Shown: one piece after another, positions 38,723 through 46,827 of the stretch | Numbering within the stretch: the stretch's first letter is position 1 | How the letters are laid out: each line of letters starts with the position of its first letter | Origin: Brevibacterium senegalense | GTDB lineage: Bacteria > Actinomycetota > Actinomycetes > Actinomycetales > Brevibacteriaceae | Length of the DNA stretch: 46,827 bases | Assembly (NCBI GenBank): GCA_020743695.1 | Contig: DYUK01000109.1 | Span: forward strand, 1 to 46,827 | Reading direction: 5' to 3' | Notes under the pieces: generated by a model | What the model saw: only the letters and a program-made list of their open reading frames with translations | Database searches by the model: none | What the model was told of the DNA's origin: nothing | Translations under genes and position numbers: made by a program

Positions 38723-40846
38723 GTGGCCGGAAGCGCCCCAGCAGATCGATCGGAAGCCCCGGCGAACCCGCCGGGCGACGGCAGGCCTCCCCTGGACGAC
38801 CAACCCCGCACGGGGTCCCCCACCCGCATCAACTGGCGCGTCTTCATCACCTCGGGAACGTTGATCCTCGCCGTCGCGCTGTGGGCGATCCTCATGCCGG
38901 AGAACGCCGACACCGTCATCAACACCGCCGTGGTCTGGGTGTCCGCCAACTTCGGCTGGTACTACATCCTCACCGCGACCCTCATGGTGGCGTTCGTCCT
39001 CGTGATCGCTCTCTCCCGGTCCGGTGAGATCCGACTGGGCCCCGACCATTCGCGGCCCACGTACAACCTCTTCACCTGGACGTCGATGCTGTTCGCCGCG
39101 GGCATCGGCATCGACCTCATGTTCTTCTCCGTCTCGGAGCCCGTCACCCAGTACCTCGCTCCTCCGACCGGCGACGGCGAGACGATCGAGGCGGCGCGCC
39201 AGGGCATCGTCTGGACCCTGTTCCACTACGGGATCACCGGGTGGGCGATGTACGCGCTCATGGGTGCCGCCTTCGCCTACTTCGCGTACCGCCGCAATAT
39301 GCCGCTGTCGATCCGTTCCCTGCTGCAGCCCATCCTGGGGAAGCGGATCAAGGGCTGGCTGGGCGACTCCGTCGACGTCGCCGCGGTCCTGGGCACGGTC
39401 TTCGGCATCGCGACGAGCCTGGGGATCGGCGTCGTGCAGCTCAACTACGGCCTCTATCTCATGTTCGGCATCGACCAGGGGACGGCAGCGCAGATCGGCC
39501 TCATCGTCTTCGCGGTCCTGCTGGCGACGCTCTCGACCGTCTCCGGAGTCGAGAAGGGCATCCGCCGGCTCTCCGAGCTCAACGTGCTGCTGGCCATTGT
39601 CCTCCTCTTCTACGTGCTGGTCGCCGGCAAGACCCGGTTCCTGCTGGACGCCCTCGTCATGAACGTGGGCGACTTCCTCTCGCGCTTCCCCGGCATGACG
39701 CTGGACACCTTCGCGTGGGAGCAGCCCGATGAGTGGATGTCCGCGTGGACCCTGTTCTTCTGGGCGTGGTGGATCGCCTGGGCGCCGTTCGTCAGCCTGT
39801 TCCTGGCCCGCATCTCGCGCGGCCGCACGATCCGCCAGTTCGTCACCGGCGTCCTCGTCGTCCCCCTCGCCTTCATCGTCATCTTCATCTCGATCTTCGG
39901 CAACAGCGCACTCGACTTCGTGCGTTCCGGGAACGAGGAGTTCGGCCAGATCGCGATGAATGTGCCGGAACAGGGGTTCTACGACCTCCTGTCCCTGTAC
40001 CCCGGCGCCTTCTTCCTCATCGGTCTTGCGACGGTCGTGGGCCTGCTGTTCTACGTGACGTCCGCGGACTCCGGTGCCCTGGTCCTCTCGAGCTTCACGT
40101 CGGTCATCGACGATCCCCGCGAGGACGGCGCCAAGTCCGTGCGCATCTTCTGGTCCGTCGCGACCGGTGTCCTCACGATGGCGATGCTCATCGTGGGCGG
40201 CGTCACGACGCTCCAGGCCGCCACCGTCATCATCGGGCTGCCCTTCAGCGTCGTCCTCTACCTCGTCATGGCGTCGTTCTGGAAGGCGCTGCGCGTCGAG
40301 GCGCATCAGCGCGAGGGCAGACTGGCCGCGCTGCCGGCCGGCATCGCCTCCGGCGGCGGCCTCAGTTGGCGACAGCGCCTCAGTCGGATGACCGCGCTCC
40401 CCAGCGCCGCACAGGCGCAGAGGTTCCAGGACACGATCGTGGAACCAGCCCTCACGGCAGTGCACGGCGAGCTGGTCGACAAGGGATTCGACGCGACCAT
40501 CGAGCGCACTCCGGTCGATTCACTGCACGTCGACGACGTCGCTCTGTGCGTGCGGTTCGAGGGCGAGCAGTCCTTCGACTACCAGGTCTACCCGGTCCCG
40601 CGCCGCGCGCCCGGGGTGGGCGGCTACGGGGGTCGTGGTGCCCGGGTCTTCCGCCTCGAGGTGTTCTCCGCCGCCGGCTCGCAGGGGTACGACGTGTACG
40701 GCTTCAGCGCCCAGCAGCTCATCGCAGACGTCCTCACCCGGTTCGAATCCCACCTCGAGTTCGTCCGCATCGCCTCCGACGACGGCGGCACCCTCCCCAC
40801 GGAGGGGTCCGCGGCGGAGACGCCCGACTGGCAGGCGGACTTCTGA
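38723..40846 (+). CDS. betT: BCCT-family choline/betaine transporter (BetT-like, long C-terminal domain)
   Basis: GTG start; INWRVFITSGTLILAVALWAI..., FTWTSMLFAAGIGIDLMFFSVSEPVTQYLAPP..., WTLFFWAWWIAWAPFVSLFLARISRGRTIRQFV; cytosolic C-terminal extension. Confidence 0.92.
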   Translation: MAGSAPADRSEAPANPPGDGRPPLDDQPRTGSPTRINWRVFITSGTLILAVALWAILMPENADTVINTAVVWVSANFGWYYILTATLMVAFVLVIALSRSGEIRLGPDHSRPTYNLFTWTSMLFAAGIGIDLMFFSVSEPVTQYLAPPTGDGETIEAARQGIVWTLFHYGITGWAMYALMGAAFAYFAYRRNMPLSIRSLLQPILGKRIKGWLGDSVDVAAVLGTVFGIATSLGIGVVQLNYGLYLMFGIDQGTAAQIGLIVFAVLLATLSTVSGVEKGIRRLSELNVLLAIVLLFYVLVAGKTRFLLDALVMNVGDFLSRFPGMTLDTFAWEQPDEWMSAWTLFFWAWWIAWAPFVSLFLARISRGRTIRQFVTGVLVVPLAFIVIFISIFGNSALDFVRSGNEEFGQIAMNVPEQGFYDLLSLYPGAFFLIGLATVVGLLFYVTSADSGALVLSSFTSVIDDPREDGAKSVRIFWSVATGVLTMAMLIVGGVTTLQAATVIIGLPFSVVLYLVMASFWKALRVEAHQREGRLAALPAGIASGGGLSWRQRLSRMTALPSAAQAQRFQDTIVEPALTAVHGELVDKGFDATIERTPVDSLHVDDVALCVRFEGEQSFDYQVYPVPRRAPGVGGYGGRGARVFRLEVFSAAGSQGYDVYGFSAQQLIADVLTRFESHLEFVRIASDDGGTLPTEGSAAETPDWQADF

Positions 40847-40902
40847 CCGCCCCGCCATTCCCACCCGCACACGCACGCGACTGACGGAAGAAGGTTCATC
40901 CC

Positions 40903-42375
40903 ATGCCCACCACCCTGTACATCGATGGTGCCTGGACGACCGCACTGGACGGCGGCACCCGTGACATCCACTGCCCCGCGAACGGCGAGTTCGTCGCGAC
41001 CGTCGACGAGGCGTCCGAAGCGGACACCGTCGCCGCGATCGAGGCCGCGCGCCGCGCCTTCGACTCCGGCGTCTGGTCGTCCGTCCCCGCCGCGCAGCGC
41101 GGCGCTCTCCTGACCGCGACCGCGGCCACCATCCGCGAGCGGAAGGAGGAGTTCGCGCGTGCGGAGTCCGACGACACCGGGAAGCGGATCGTCGAGTCCC
41201 GGATCGACATGGACGACATCGCGAACTGCTTCGACTACTTCGGTCGCATCGCGGACTCCGAGGCCGGCCGTGTCGTCGATGCGGGCGACCCCGCCGTCCG
41301 GGCGAAGATCGTCTACGAACCGGTGGGCGTGTGCGCTCTCATCACCCCCTGGAACTACCCCCTGCTGCAGACGGCGTGGAAGGTCGCACCGGCGCTGGCC
41401 GCCGGCAACAGCTTCGTCCTCAAGCCCTCGGAGCTCACCCCGCACACCGCGATCCTCCTCATGGAGGTCCTCGACGACCTGGGGCTGCCCGCGGGCGTGG
41501 GGAACCTCGTCCTGGGCGCGGGGGCCACGGCCGGTGCACCGCTGTCGACTCATCGGGACGTCGACCTGGTCTCCTTCACCGGCGGCCTCGTCACCGGGCG
41601 CCACCTCATGGCCAACGCCGCGGCGACCGTCAAGAAGGTCGCGCTCGAGCTGGGCGGCAAGAACCCGAACGTCGTCTTCGCGGACGCGGACTTCGACGCC
41701 GCCCTGGACAATGCGCTCAACGGCGCTTTCATCCACTCCGGCCTCGTCTGCTCCGCCGGCAGCCGGCTCATCGTCGAGGAGTCGATCGCCCCGCGCTTCG
41801 TGGACGAACTGGTGCGCCGGGCAGAGGCGATCCGACTGGGCGGCCCCTACGACGAGCGCGCGCAGACCGGTCCCCTCATCTCCGCCGCCCACCGCGACAA
41901 GGTGACGGCCTACGTCGAGAAGGGCGTCGCCGAGGGTGCACGCGTGCGCTGCGGCGGCCGCTGGGGCGAGGGCGAGTTGGAGAAGGGCTTCTACTACCTC
42001 CCCACCGTCATCGACCAGGTGCACACCGGCATGTCCGTAGTCCAGGACGAGGGCTTCGGCCCGGTCGTCACCGTCGAGACCTTCACCACCGAGGACGAAG
42101 CGGTCGCACTGGCCAACGACACGATCTACGGCCTGGCGGGCGCCGTCTGGACACAGGACGCCGGCCGGTCCGAGCGGATCGCGTCCCGTCTGCGGCACGG
42201 CACCATCTGGATCAACGACTTCGGCCCGTATCTCCCCCAGGCGGAGTGGGGCGGTTTCAAGCAGTCCGGCTTCGGCCGCGAGCTGGGCCCCACCGGCCTG
42301 GCGGAGTACCTCGAGGCCAAGCACATCTACCACAACACGGAGCCGGCGGTCACGGACTGGTTCGCAGAGGACTGA
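40903..42375 (+). CDS. betB: Betaine-aldehyde dehydrogenase (ALDH superfamily)
   Basis: GVCALITPWNYPLLQTAWKVAPALAAGNSFVLKPSELTP; VALELGGKNPNVVF; HSGLVCSAGSRLIVEESI. Confidence 0.93.
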   Translation: MPTTLYIDGAWTTALDGGTRDIHCPANGEFVATVDEASEADTVAAIEAARRAFDSGVWSSVPAAQRGALLTATAATIRERKEEFARAESDDTGKRIVESRIDMDDIANCFDYFGRIADSEAGRVVDAGDPAVRAKIVYEPVGVCALITPWNYPLLQTAWKVAPALAAGNSFVLKPSELTPHTAILLMEVLDDLGLPAGVGNLVLGAGATAGAPLSTHRDVDLVSFTGGLVTGRHLMANAAATVKKVALELGGKNPNVVFADADFDAALDNALNGAFIHSGLVCSAGSRLIVEESIAPRFVDELVRRAEAIRLGGPYDERAQTGPLISAAHRDKVTAYVEKGVAEGARVRCGGRWGEGELEKGFYYLPTVIDQVHTGMSVVQDEGFGPVVTVETFTTEDEAVALANDTIYGLAGAVWTQDAGRSERIASRLRHGTIWINDFGPYLPQAEWGGFKQSGFGRELGPTGLAEYLEAKHIYHNTEPAVTDWFAED

Positions 42376-42400
42376 CCCGGTCGCGGACACCGACGAGAGG

Positions 42401-43978
42401 ATGGACATGAAGACACTGGAGACCTTCGACTACATCGTGATCGGCGGAGGCAGCGCCGGCGCGGCCGTCGCCGCGCGCCTGAGCGAGGACCCCGCCGTCA
42501 CCGTCGGCCTGCTGGAGGCCGGACCCACCGACGTCGACGACCCCGCGGTCCTGGACCTGGAGTCCTGGCCCGCCCTCCTGGAGTCCGGCTACGACTGGGA
42601 CTACCCGATCGAACCGCAGGAGCGCGGCAACTCCTTCATGCGGCACGCTCGCGCGAAAGTCCTGGGCGGCTGCTCGTCGCACAACTCCTGCATCGCCTTC
42701 TGGGCGCCGCGGGAGGACCTGGACGCCTGGGCGCACGAGTACGGCGCCGAGGGCTGGGACGCGGACTCCGTGTACCCGCTCTACCAGCGCCTCGAGACGA
42801 ACGAGGACCCGGAGCCGCATCACGGCACGGATGGCCCAGTCCACATCATGAATGTCCCGCCGGACGACAAGTCGGGTGTGAACCTGCTGGACGCGGCCGA
42901 GCAGGCCGGTCTCCCCCGCTCCCGCTTCAACACGGGCGAGACCGTCGTCGACGGCGCCGGCTTCTTCCAGATCAACCGGCAGGCGGACGGCACCCGTGCC
43001 TCGTCGTCCGTGTCGTACCTGCACCCCCACCTGGATCGCGCGAACCTCTCGATCCTCACCGACACACAGGTGACCCGCATCGAGCTGGACGACGACCTGA
43101 AGGCGACCGGCGTCCACGTCGTCGCGGACATCCACGGACGGACGGCGCGGATCGGCGCGACGCGCGAGGTCATCGTGTCCGCGGGTGCGATCGATTCGCC
43201 CAAGCTGCTCATGCTCTCCGGGATCGGCCCGGCCGACCACCTGCGCGAGGTGGGCGTCGAGGTCCGCGTCGACTCCCCCGGGGTCGGCGCGAACCTGCAG
43301 GACCACCCGGAGGCCGTCATCCGCTGGGAGGCGAAGAAGCCGATGGTGCGCACGTCCACCCAGTGGTGGGAGATCGGTCTGTTCCACGCGACGGAGGAGG
43401 GGCTGGACCGCCCGGACCTCATGATGCACTACGGCACGGTGCCGTTCGACATGCACACGGCGCGTCAGGGCTACCCCTCCGCGGAGGACGAGTTCTGCCT
43501 CACGCCCAACGTGACCCGTGCGCGCTCGCGCGGGACGGTGCGCCTGCGCAGCCGCGACTTCCGTGACAGGCCCCGCGTCGACCCGCGCTACTTCACCGAC
43601 CCGGAGGGCCACGACCTGCGGGTCGCGATCGCCGGGATCAGGCTGGCGCGCGAGATCGTCGCCCAGCCGGCGATGGCCGAGTGGGCCGGCCGCGAGCTCT
43701 CCCCGGGCATCGAGGCGCAGACGGACCAGGAGATCGGCGACTACGTCCTCGCGACGCACAACACCGTGTACCACCCGGTGGGCACCGTGCGAATGGGGCC
43801 GGTGGACGACGACATGTCACCGCTGGATCCGCAGCTGCGGGTCAAGGGCGTGACGGGACTGCGTGTCGCGGACGCCTCCGTCATGCCGGAGATCGTGACG
43901 GTCAACCCCAACATCACGACGATGATGATCGGCGAGAAGGCCTCGGACCTCATCGCCGCGGATCGGGGGCGCGCATGA
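42401..43978 (+). CDS. codA: Choline oxidase-like GMC flavoprotein
   Basis: GYDWDYPIEPQERGNSFMRHARAKVLGGCSSHNSCIAFWAPREDLD, STQWWEIG, HNTVYHPVGTVRMG, VNPNIT; closely resembles Arthrobacter globiformis choline oxidase from memory. ATG at 42401 or 42407. Confidence 0.85.
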   Translation: MDMKTLETFDYIVIGGGSAGAAVAARLSEDPAVTVGLLEAGPTDVDDPAVLDLESWPALLESGYDWDYPIEPQERGNSFMRHARAKVLGGCSSHNSCIAFWAPREDLDAWAHEYGAEGWDADSVYPLYQRLETNEDPEPHHGTDGPVHIMNVPPDDKSGVNLLDAAEQAGLPRSRFNTGETVVDGAGFFQINRQADGTRASSSVSYLHPHLDRANLSILTDTQVTRIELDDDLKATGVHVVADIHGRTARIGATREVIVSAGAIDSPKLLMLSGIGPADHLREVGVEVRVDSPGVGANLQDHPEAVIRWEAKKPMVRTSTQWWEIGLFHATEEGLDRPDLMMHYGTVPFDMHTARQGYPSAEDEFCLTPNVTRARSRGTVRLRSRDFRDRPRVDPRYFTDPEGHDLRVAIAGIRLAREIVAQPAMAEWAGRELSPGIEAQTDQEIGDYVLATHNTVYHPVGTVRMGPVDDDMSPLDPQLRVKGVTGLRVADASVMPEIVTVNPNITTMMIGEKASDLIAADRGRA

Positions 43979-44826
43979 GCGGGGATCGAGCACCTCTGAG
44001 TGAGCACACTGCGCACTCCGGCCTCGTCCTGCCGCCCGTGGGGCTGGGGACCTACCGTCTGAACGGTCGGGAGGGGGCGGAAGCGGTCGCGACCGCGCTG
44101 CGGACCGGCTACCGCCTGCTCGACTCCGCCTTCAACTACGAGAACGAGGCAGCAGTGGGTGCCGGCGTGCGCGAGTCCGGTGTGGACCGCGCCGAGGCCG
44201 TGGTCACCTCGAAGCTGGCCGGTCGCCATCACGGCGCCGAGGCCGCGCGCACCGCGATCGAGGAATCCGTCCTCCGCATGGGGCTGGGGCACATCGACCT
44301 CCTGCTCATCCACTGGCCCAATCCCAGCCGGGGCCTCTACGTGGAGGCGTGGAAGGCGCTCATCGACGCGAAGGAGCGCGGCCTCGTCCGCCACATCGGC
44401 GTGTCGAACTTCCTGCCGGAGCACCTGCAGGACGTCGAGGACGCCACCGGTGTGCGGCCGGAGGTCAACCAGATCGAGCTGCACCCGCACTTCCCCCAGG
44501 AGGAGGCGCTGCATCTCCACCGGGACATGGGGATCATCACCCAGGCGTGGAGCCCGATCGGCCGTGCCGGTGACGTACTGGCGGAGCCCGTGGTCCGGGA
44601 CGTCGCCGCCGCGCACGGGATCACGCCCACGCAGGCGGTGCTGGCCTGGCACATCGCGAGGGGTGCACTGCCACTGCCCAAGTCGGCGGATGCGCACCGG
44701 CAGGCGGAGAATCTCGCCGCCGCACAGGTCGTGCTGACAGCGGACGAGGTCGCCGCGATCACGCAGCTGGGACGCACGGATGGCCGTCTGAAAGATCAGG
44801 ACCCGGCGGTCTACGAAGAGTTCTGA
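43975..44826 (+). CDS. Aldo/keto reductase
   Basis: VGLGTYRLNGREGAEAVATALRTGYRLLDSAFNYENEAAVGAGVRES...LLLIHWPNPSRGLYVEAWKAL...RHIGVSNFLPEHLQ; ATGA overlap with codA. Confidence 0.92.
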   Translation: MSGDRAPLSEHTAHSGLVLPPVGLGTYRLNGREGAEAVATALRTGYRLLDSAFNYENEAAVGAGVRESGVDRAEAVVTSKLAGRHHGAEAARTAIEESVLRMGLGHIDLLLIHWPNPSRGLYVEAWKALIDAKERGLVRHIGVSNFLPEHLQDVEDATGVRPEVNQIELHPHFPQEEALHLHRDMGIITQAWSPIGRAGDVLAEPVVRDVAAAHGITPTQAVLAWHIARGALPLPKSADAHRQAENLAAAQVVLTADEVAAITQLGRTDGRLKDQDPAVYEEF

Positions 44827-44848
44827 CCGGTCACCGCCCCGCTGACGA

Positions 44849-44883
44849 GGAGCCCCCTGAGCCGCACCGGCGCAGGGGGCTCC
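44849..44883. terminator. Bidirectional terminator between convergent aldo/keto reductase and sirtuin genes
   Basis: 11-bp perfect arms GGAGCCCCCTG / CAGGGGGCTCC. Confidence 0.8.
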
Positions 44884-44889
44884 GTCCAT

Positions 44890-45624
44890 TCAGGGGGTCG
44901 TGCCTCGCAGCTCCGCGAGGTCTGCGAGGACCGGGGGCAGTTCCTCCTGGAGGTCGCCTCTCACCACGACATCCGCGAGTGAGTCGAACGGTGTGGACTG
45001 CGCGTTCACGATGACCGTCCGCGCCCCGTTCTGCGCGGCGACGGGGACGAGTCCGGCGACGGGGTGGACGCTCAGACCCGTGCCCACGGCCACGAGCACG
45101 TCGCACGCCTCCGCAGCGGCGAACGCGGCGTCGAGGACGTCCGCGTCCAGTGCCTCTTCGAAGAGGATCGTCTGCGCTCGGATGATGCCGCCGCACGTGG
45201 GACAGCGCGGATCGGGGTCTCCCTCACGCACCCTCTGCGCGGCCTCGGCCATGGGACCGGTCGCACGGCAGTCCTCGCACCGCCACGATCGGGCCGTGCC
45301 GTGGACCTCCAGCACGTCCGCGTCGGGGCTGCCGGCTGCCTGGTGCAGGCCGTCGATGTTCTGCGTGATGACGGTGGTCGGATTCCCCGCTGCGGCGAAC
45401 GCGGCGATCGCCCGGTGCGCGGGCGTCGGATCGCGCTCCCACACCCGCGACTCGAGGCGCATCTGCCACGCACGATGCCGGACGGACGCATCGCGCAGGT
45501 ACCAGGAGAGGGTCGACGTGCGTTCGGCCTCGGGATCGCGCGTCCAGACGCCCTGGGGTCCTCGGAAGTCCGGGATTCCCGCGGCGGTGCTGATGCCGGC
45601 GCCGGTGAGCAGGACGATACTCAT
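44890..45624 (-). CDS. cobB: NAD-dependent protein deacylase (sirtuin, Sir2 family)
   Basis: MSIVLLTGAGISTAAGIPDFRGPQGVWTRDP; TQNIDGLHQAAG; zinc ligands CEDC...CPTC. Confidence 0.95.
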   Translation of the reverse strand: MSIVLLTGAGISTAAGIPDFRGPQGVWTRDPEAERTSTLSWYLRDASVRHRAWQMRLESRVWERDPTPAHRAIAAFAAAGNPTTVITQNIDGLHQAAGSPDADVLEVHGTARSWRCEDCRATGPMAEAAQRVREGDPDPRCPTCGGIIRAQTILFEEALDADVLDAAFAAAEACDVLVAVGTGLSVHPVAGLVPVAAQNGARTVIVNAQSTPFDSLADVVVRGDLQEELPPVLADLAELRGTTP

Positions 45625-45625
45625 G

Positions 45626-46702
45626 TCATGCCCCTGACGGCACCGGCGTCGAGGGCTCCGGACGGCGCAGCGCATCGAACCGACTGAGGACTGAAGCCGC
45701 GGTCTCATCCGCGCACGCAGCGAACCCGGTGCCCGCCCACAGATGCAGCAGCTCGGGATCGTCCGCGGCCGCCGCGGCCGCACGGATCCCGCCGGTGAGG
45801 ACGTGGACCTGCGGGTACCCCACGACCGAAGCCTCCTCCATCGCCGCGGTGAAGCGGTTGGAGAGCGCGCGTGCCGGACGACCGGTGAAGGCACGTGTGA
45901 GGACCGTACTGCGCTCCCCCGGGTTCAGCAGTGCCGCGCGGTGCGTGGGCTTCGTCCCGGCTTCCCGAGCGGTGAGGAACAGCGTCCCCAGTTGGACGGC
46001 GGACGCACCGGCGTCCAACAGCCGCTGCGCGGATGCGAGGCCGTCCACGCCGCCGGCACCCACGATGGGACGATCGCACCGCGCCGCGATGGCGCGGACG
46101 AGCTCGTCCGTGGGGATGCCCGCGGGTGAGGCGCTCTGGTCGAACTGCGAGCGGTGCCCGCCGGCTTCGATTCCCTGGGCGATCAGGACGTCCGCGCCGT
46201 GGGCGACGGCTTGGAGAGCCTCCTCCACCGTCGTCACCGTCACACCCGCACGCGAACCGGCAGCCTGCAGCCGTGCCACATCCTCCCGGGCGGGAAGTCC
46301 GAAGGTGAACGTGACGACCTGGGGAGCAGTGCGCTCGAGCATCGCGAGCATGGCTGTGTAGTCCGCCCACGCCTCTGCGTCTGCGGACGGGGGCACTGCG
46401 GGGACGTCGCCGGCGATCCCCTCCGACTCACGCCACGACAGGAGCGCAGAGCGGTAGGTCTCAGCGTCCGAGGTGGACGTGCGGTGCTGTTCGGGGACGA
46501 ACACGTTCACCGCCACGGGACCGGTCGAGAGCGAGCGAAAGGCCGCCAGTTGCGCCTCAGCGGCCGAGGCACTCAGATACCCCGTCGCCAGAGATCCCAG
46601 TCCCCCACCATCCGCGACTGCTCCAGCGAGCTCTGGGGTGGAGGGGCCACCGGCCATGGGGGCCTGCACGACGGGTAGGCGGAGTGAGCTCAGATCGAAC
46701 AT
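45626..46702 (-). CDS. Nitronate monooxygenase / 2-nitropropane dioxygenase-like flavoprotein
   Basis: LPVVQAPMAGGPSTPELAGAVADGGGLGSLATGYLSA; DVLIAQGIEAGGHR; PIVGAGGVDGLASAQRLLDAGASAVQLGTLFL. Confidence 0.92.
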   Translation of the reverse strand: MFDLSSLRLPVVQAPMAGGPSTPELAGAVADGGGLGSLATGYLSASAAEAQLAAFRSLSTGPVAVNVFVPEQHRTSTSDAETYRSALLSWRESEGIAGDVPAVPPSADAEAWADYTAMLAMLERTAPQVVTFTFGLPAREDVARLQAAGSRAGVTVTTVEEALQAVAHGADVLIAQGIEAGGHRSQFDQSASPAGIPTDELVRAIAARCDRPIVGAGGVDGLASAQRLLDAGASAVQLGTLFLTAREAGTKPTHRAALLNPGERSTVLTRAFTGRPARALSNRFTAAMEEASVVGYPQVHVLTGGIRAAAAAADDPELLHLWAGTGFAACADETAASVLSRFDALRRPEPSTPVPSGA

Positions 46703-46827
46703 GAGGCCATCGTACGCACCTCGCTGTTCACCGACAGGTCCAGCCGGATCCGGGTTGCGCGACGGACAGAAAGCAATGAATGCCGAAGAGGCATGCAGCC
46801 GAGGAGAGCTGGGCTCGATCCTCGGCT

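Noticed and set aside
40903-44826. Frequent CTGGGC/GTGGGC (Leu-Gly, Val-Gly) codon-pair preference
   Set aside because: Noticeable but not absolute (GTCGGC also occurs, e.g. in codA and the 8939-10474 ligase); needs counting that was not possible here.

Overview
High-GC actinobacterial chromosome segment, probably Micrococcales (inferred from gene content and composition; species not determinable). It is mostly core genome, read in five blocks. (1) About 0.4-10.5 kb: a minus-strand acyl-CoA catabolism cluster (AMP-ligase, thiolase, adjacent acyl-CoA dehydrogenase pair, FabG-like SDR, ACAD10/11-like dehydrogenase, second SDR) with a divergent second acyl-CoA ligase. (2) About 10.5-36.2 kb: a ~25-kb minus-strand block resembling the mycobacterial Rv1691-Rv1713 neighbourhood (TPR protein, HAD phosphatase, small ORF, tlyA, nadK, recN, steA, mctB/steB-like, pyrG, NUDIX, xerD, parA, scpA, scpB, rluB, tyrA, cmk, der), with a four-gene envelope-type module (MraY/WecA-like transferase, MurJ-like flippase, two glycosyltransferases) between steB and pyrG. 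(3) A plus-strand LPXTG-anchored choice-of-anchor-I-like protein preceded by 11-bp direct repeats that resemble a PHO box. (4) A choline/glycine-betaine operon (BCCT transporter, betaine aldehyde dehydrogenase, a GMC enzyme that looks like true choline oxidase, and a translationally coupled aldo/keto reductase). (5) A sirtuin and a nitronate monooxygenase-like gene. No RNA genes, CRISPR arrays, transposons or prophage genes were recognised. The best leads are the lipid-linked saccharide module, the D/R/G-repeat TPR protein, the PHO-box-like array and the choline oxidase assignment. All functional calls come from reading the sequence; no database search was run.
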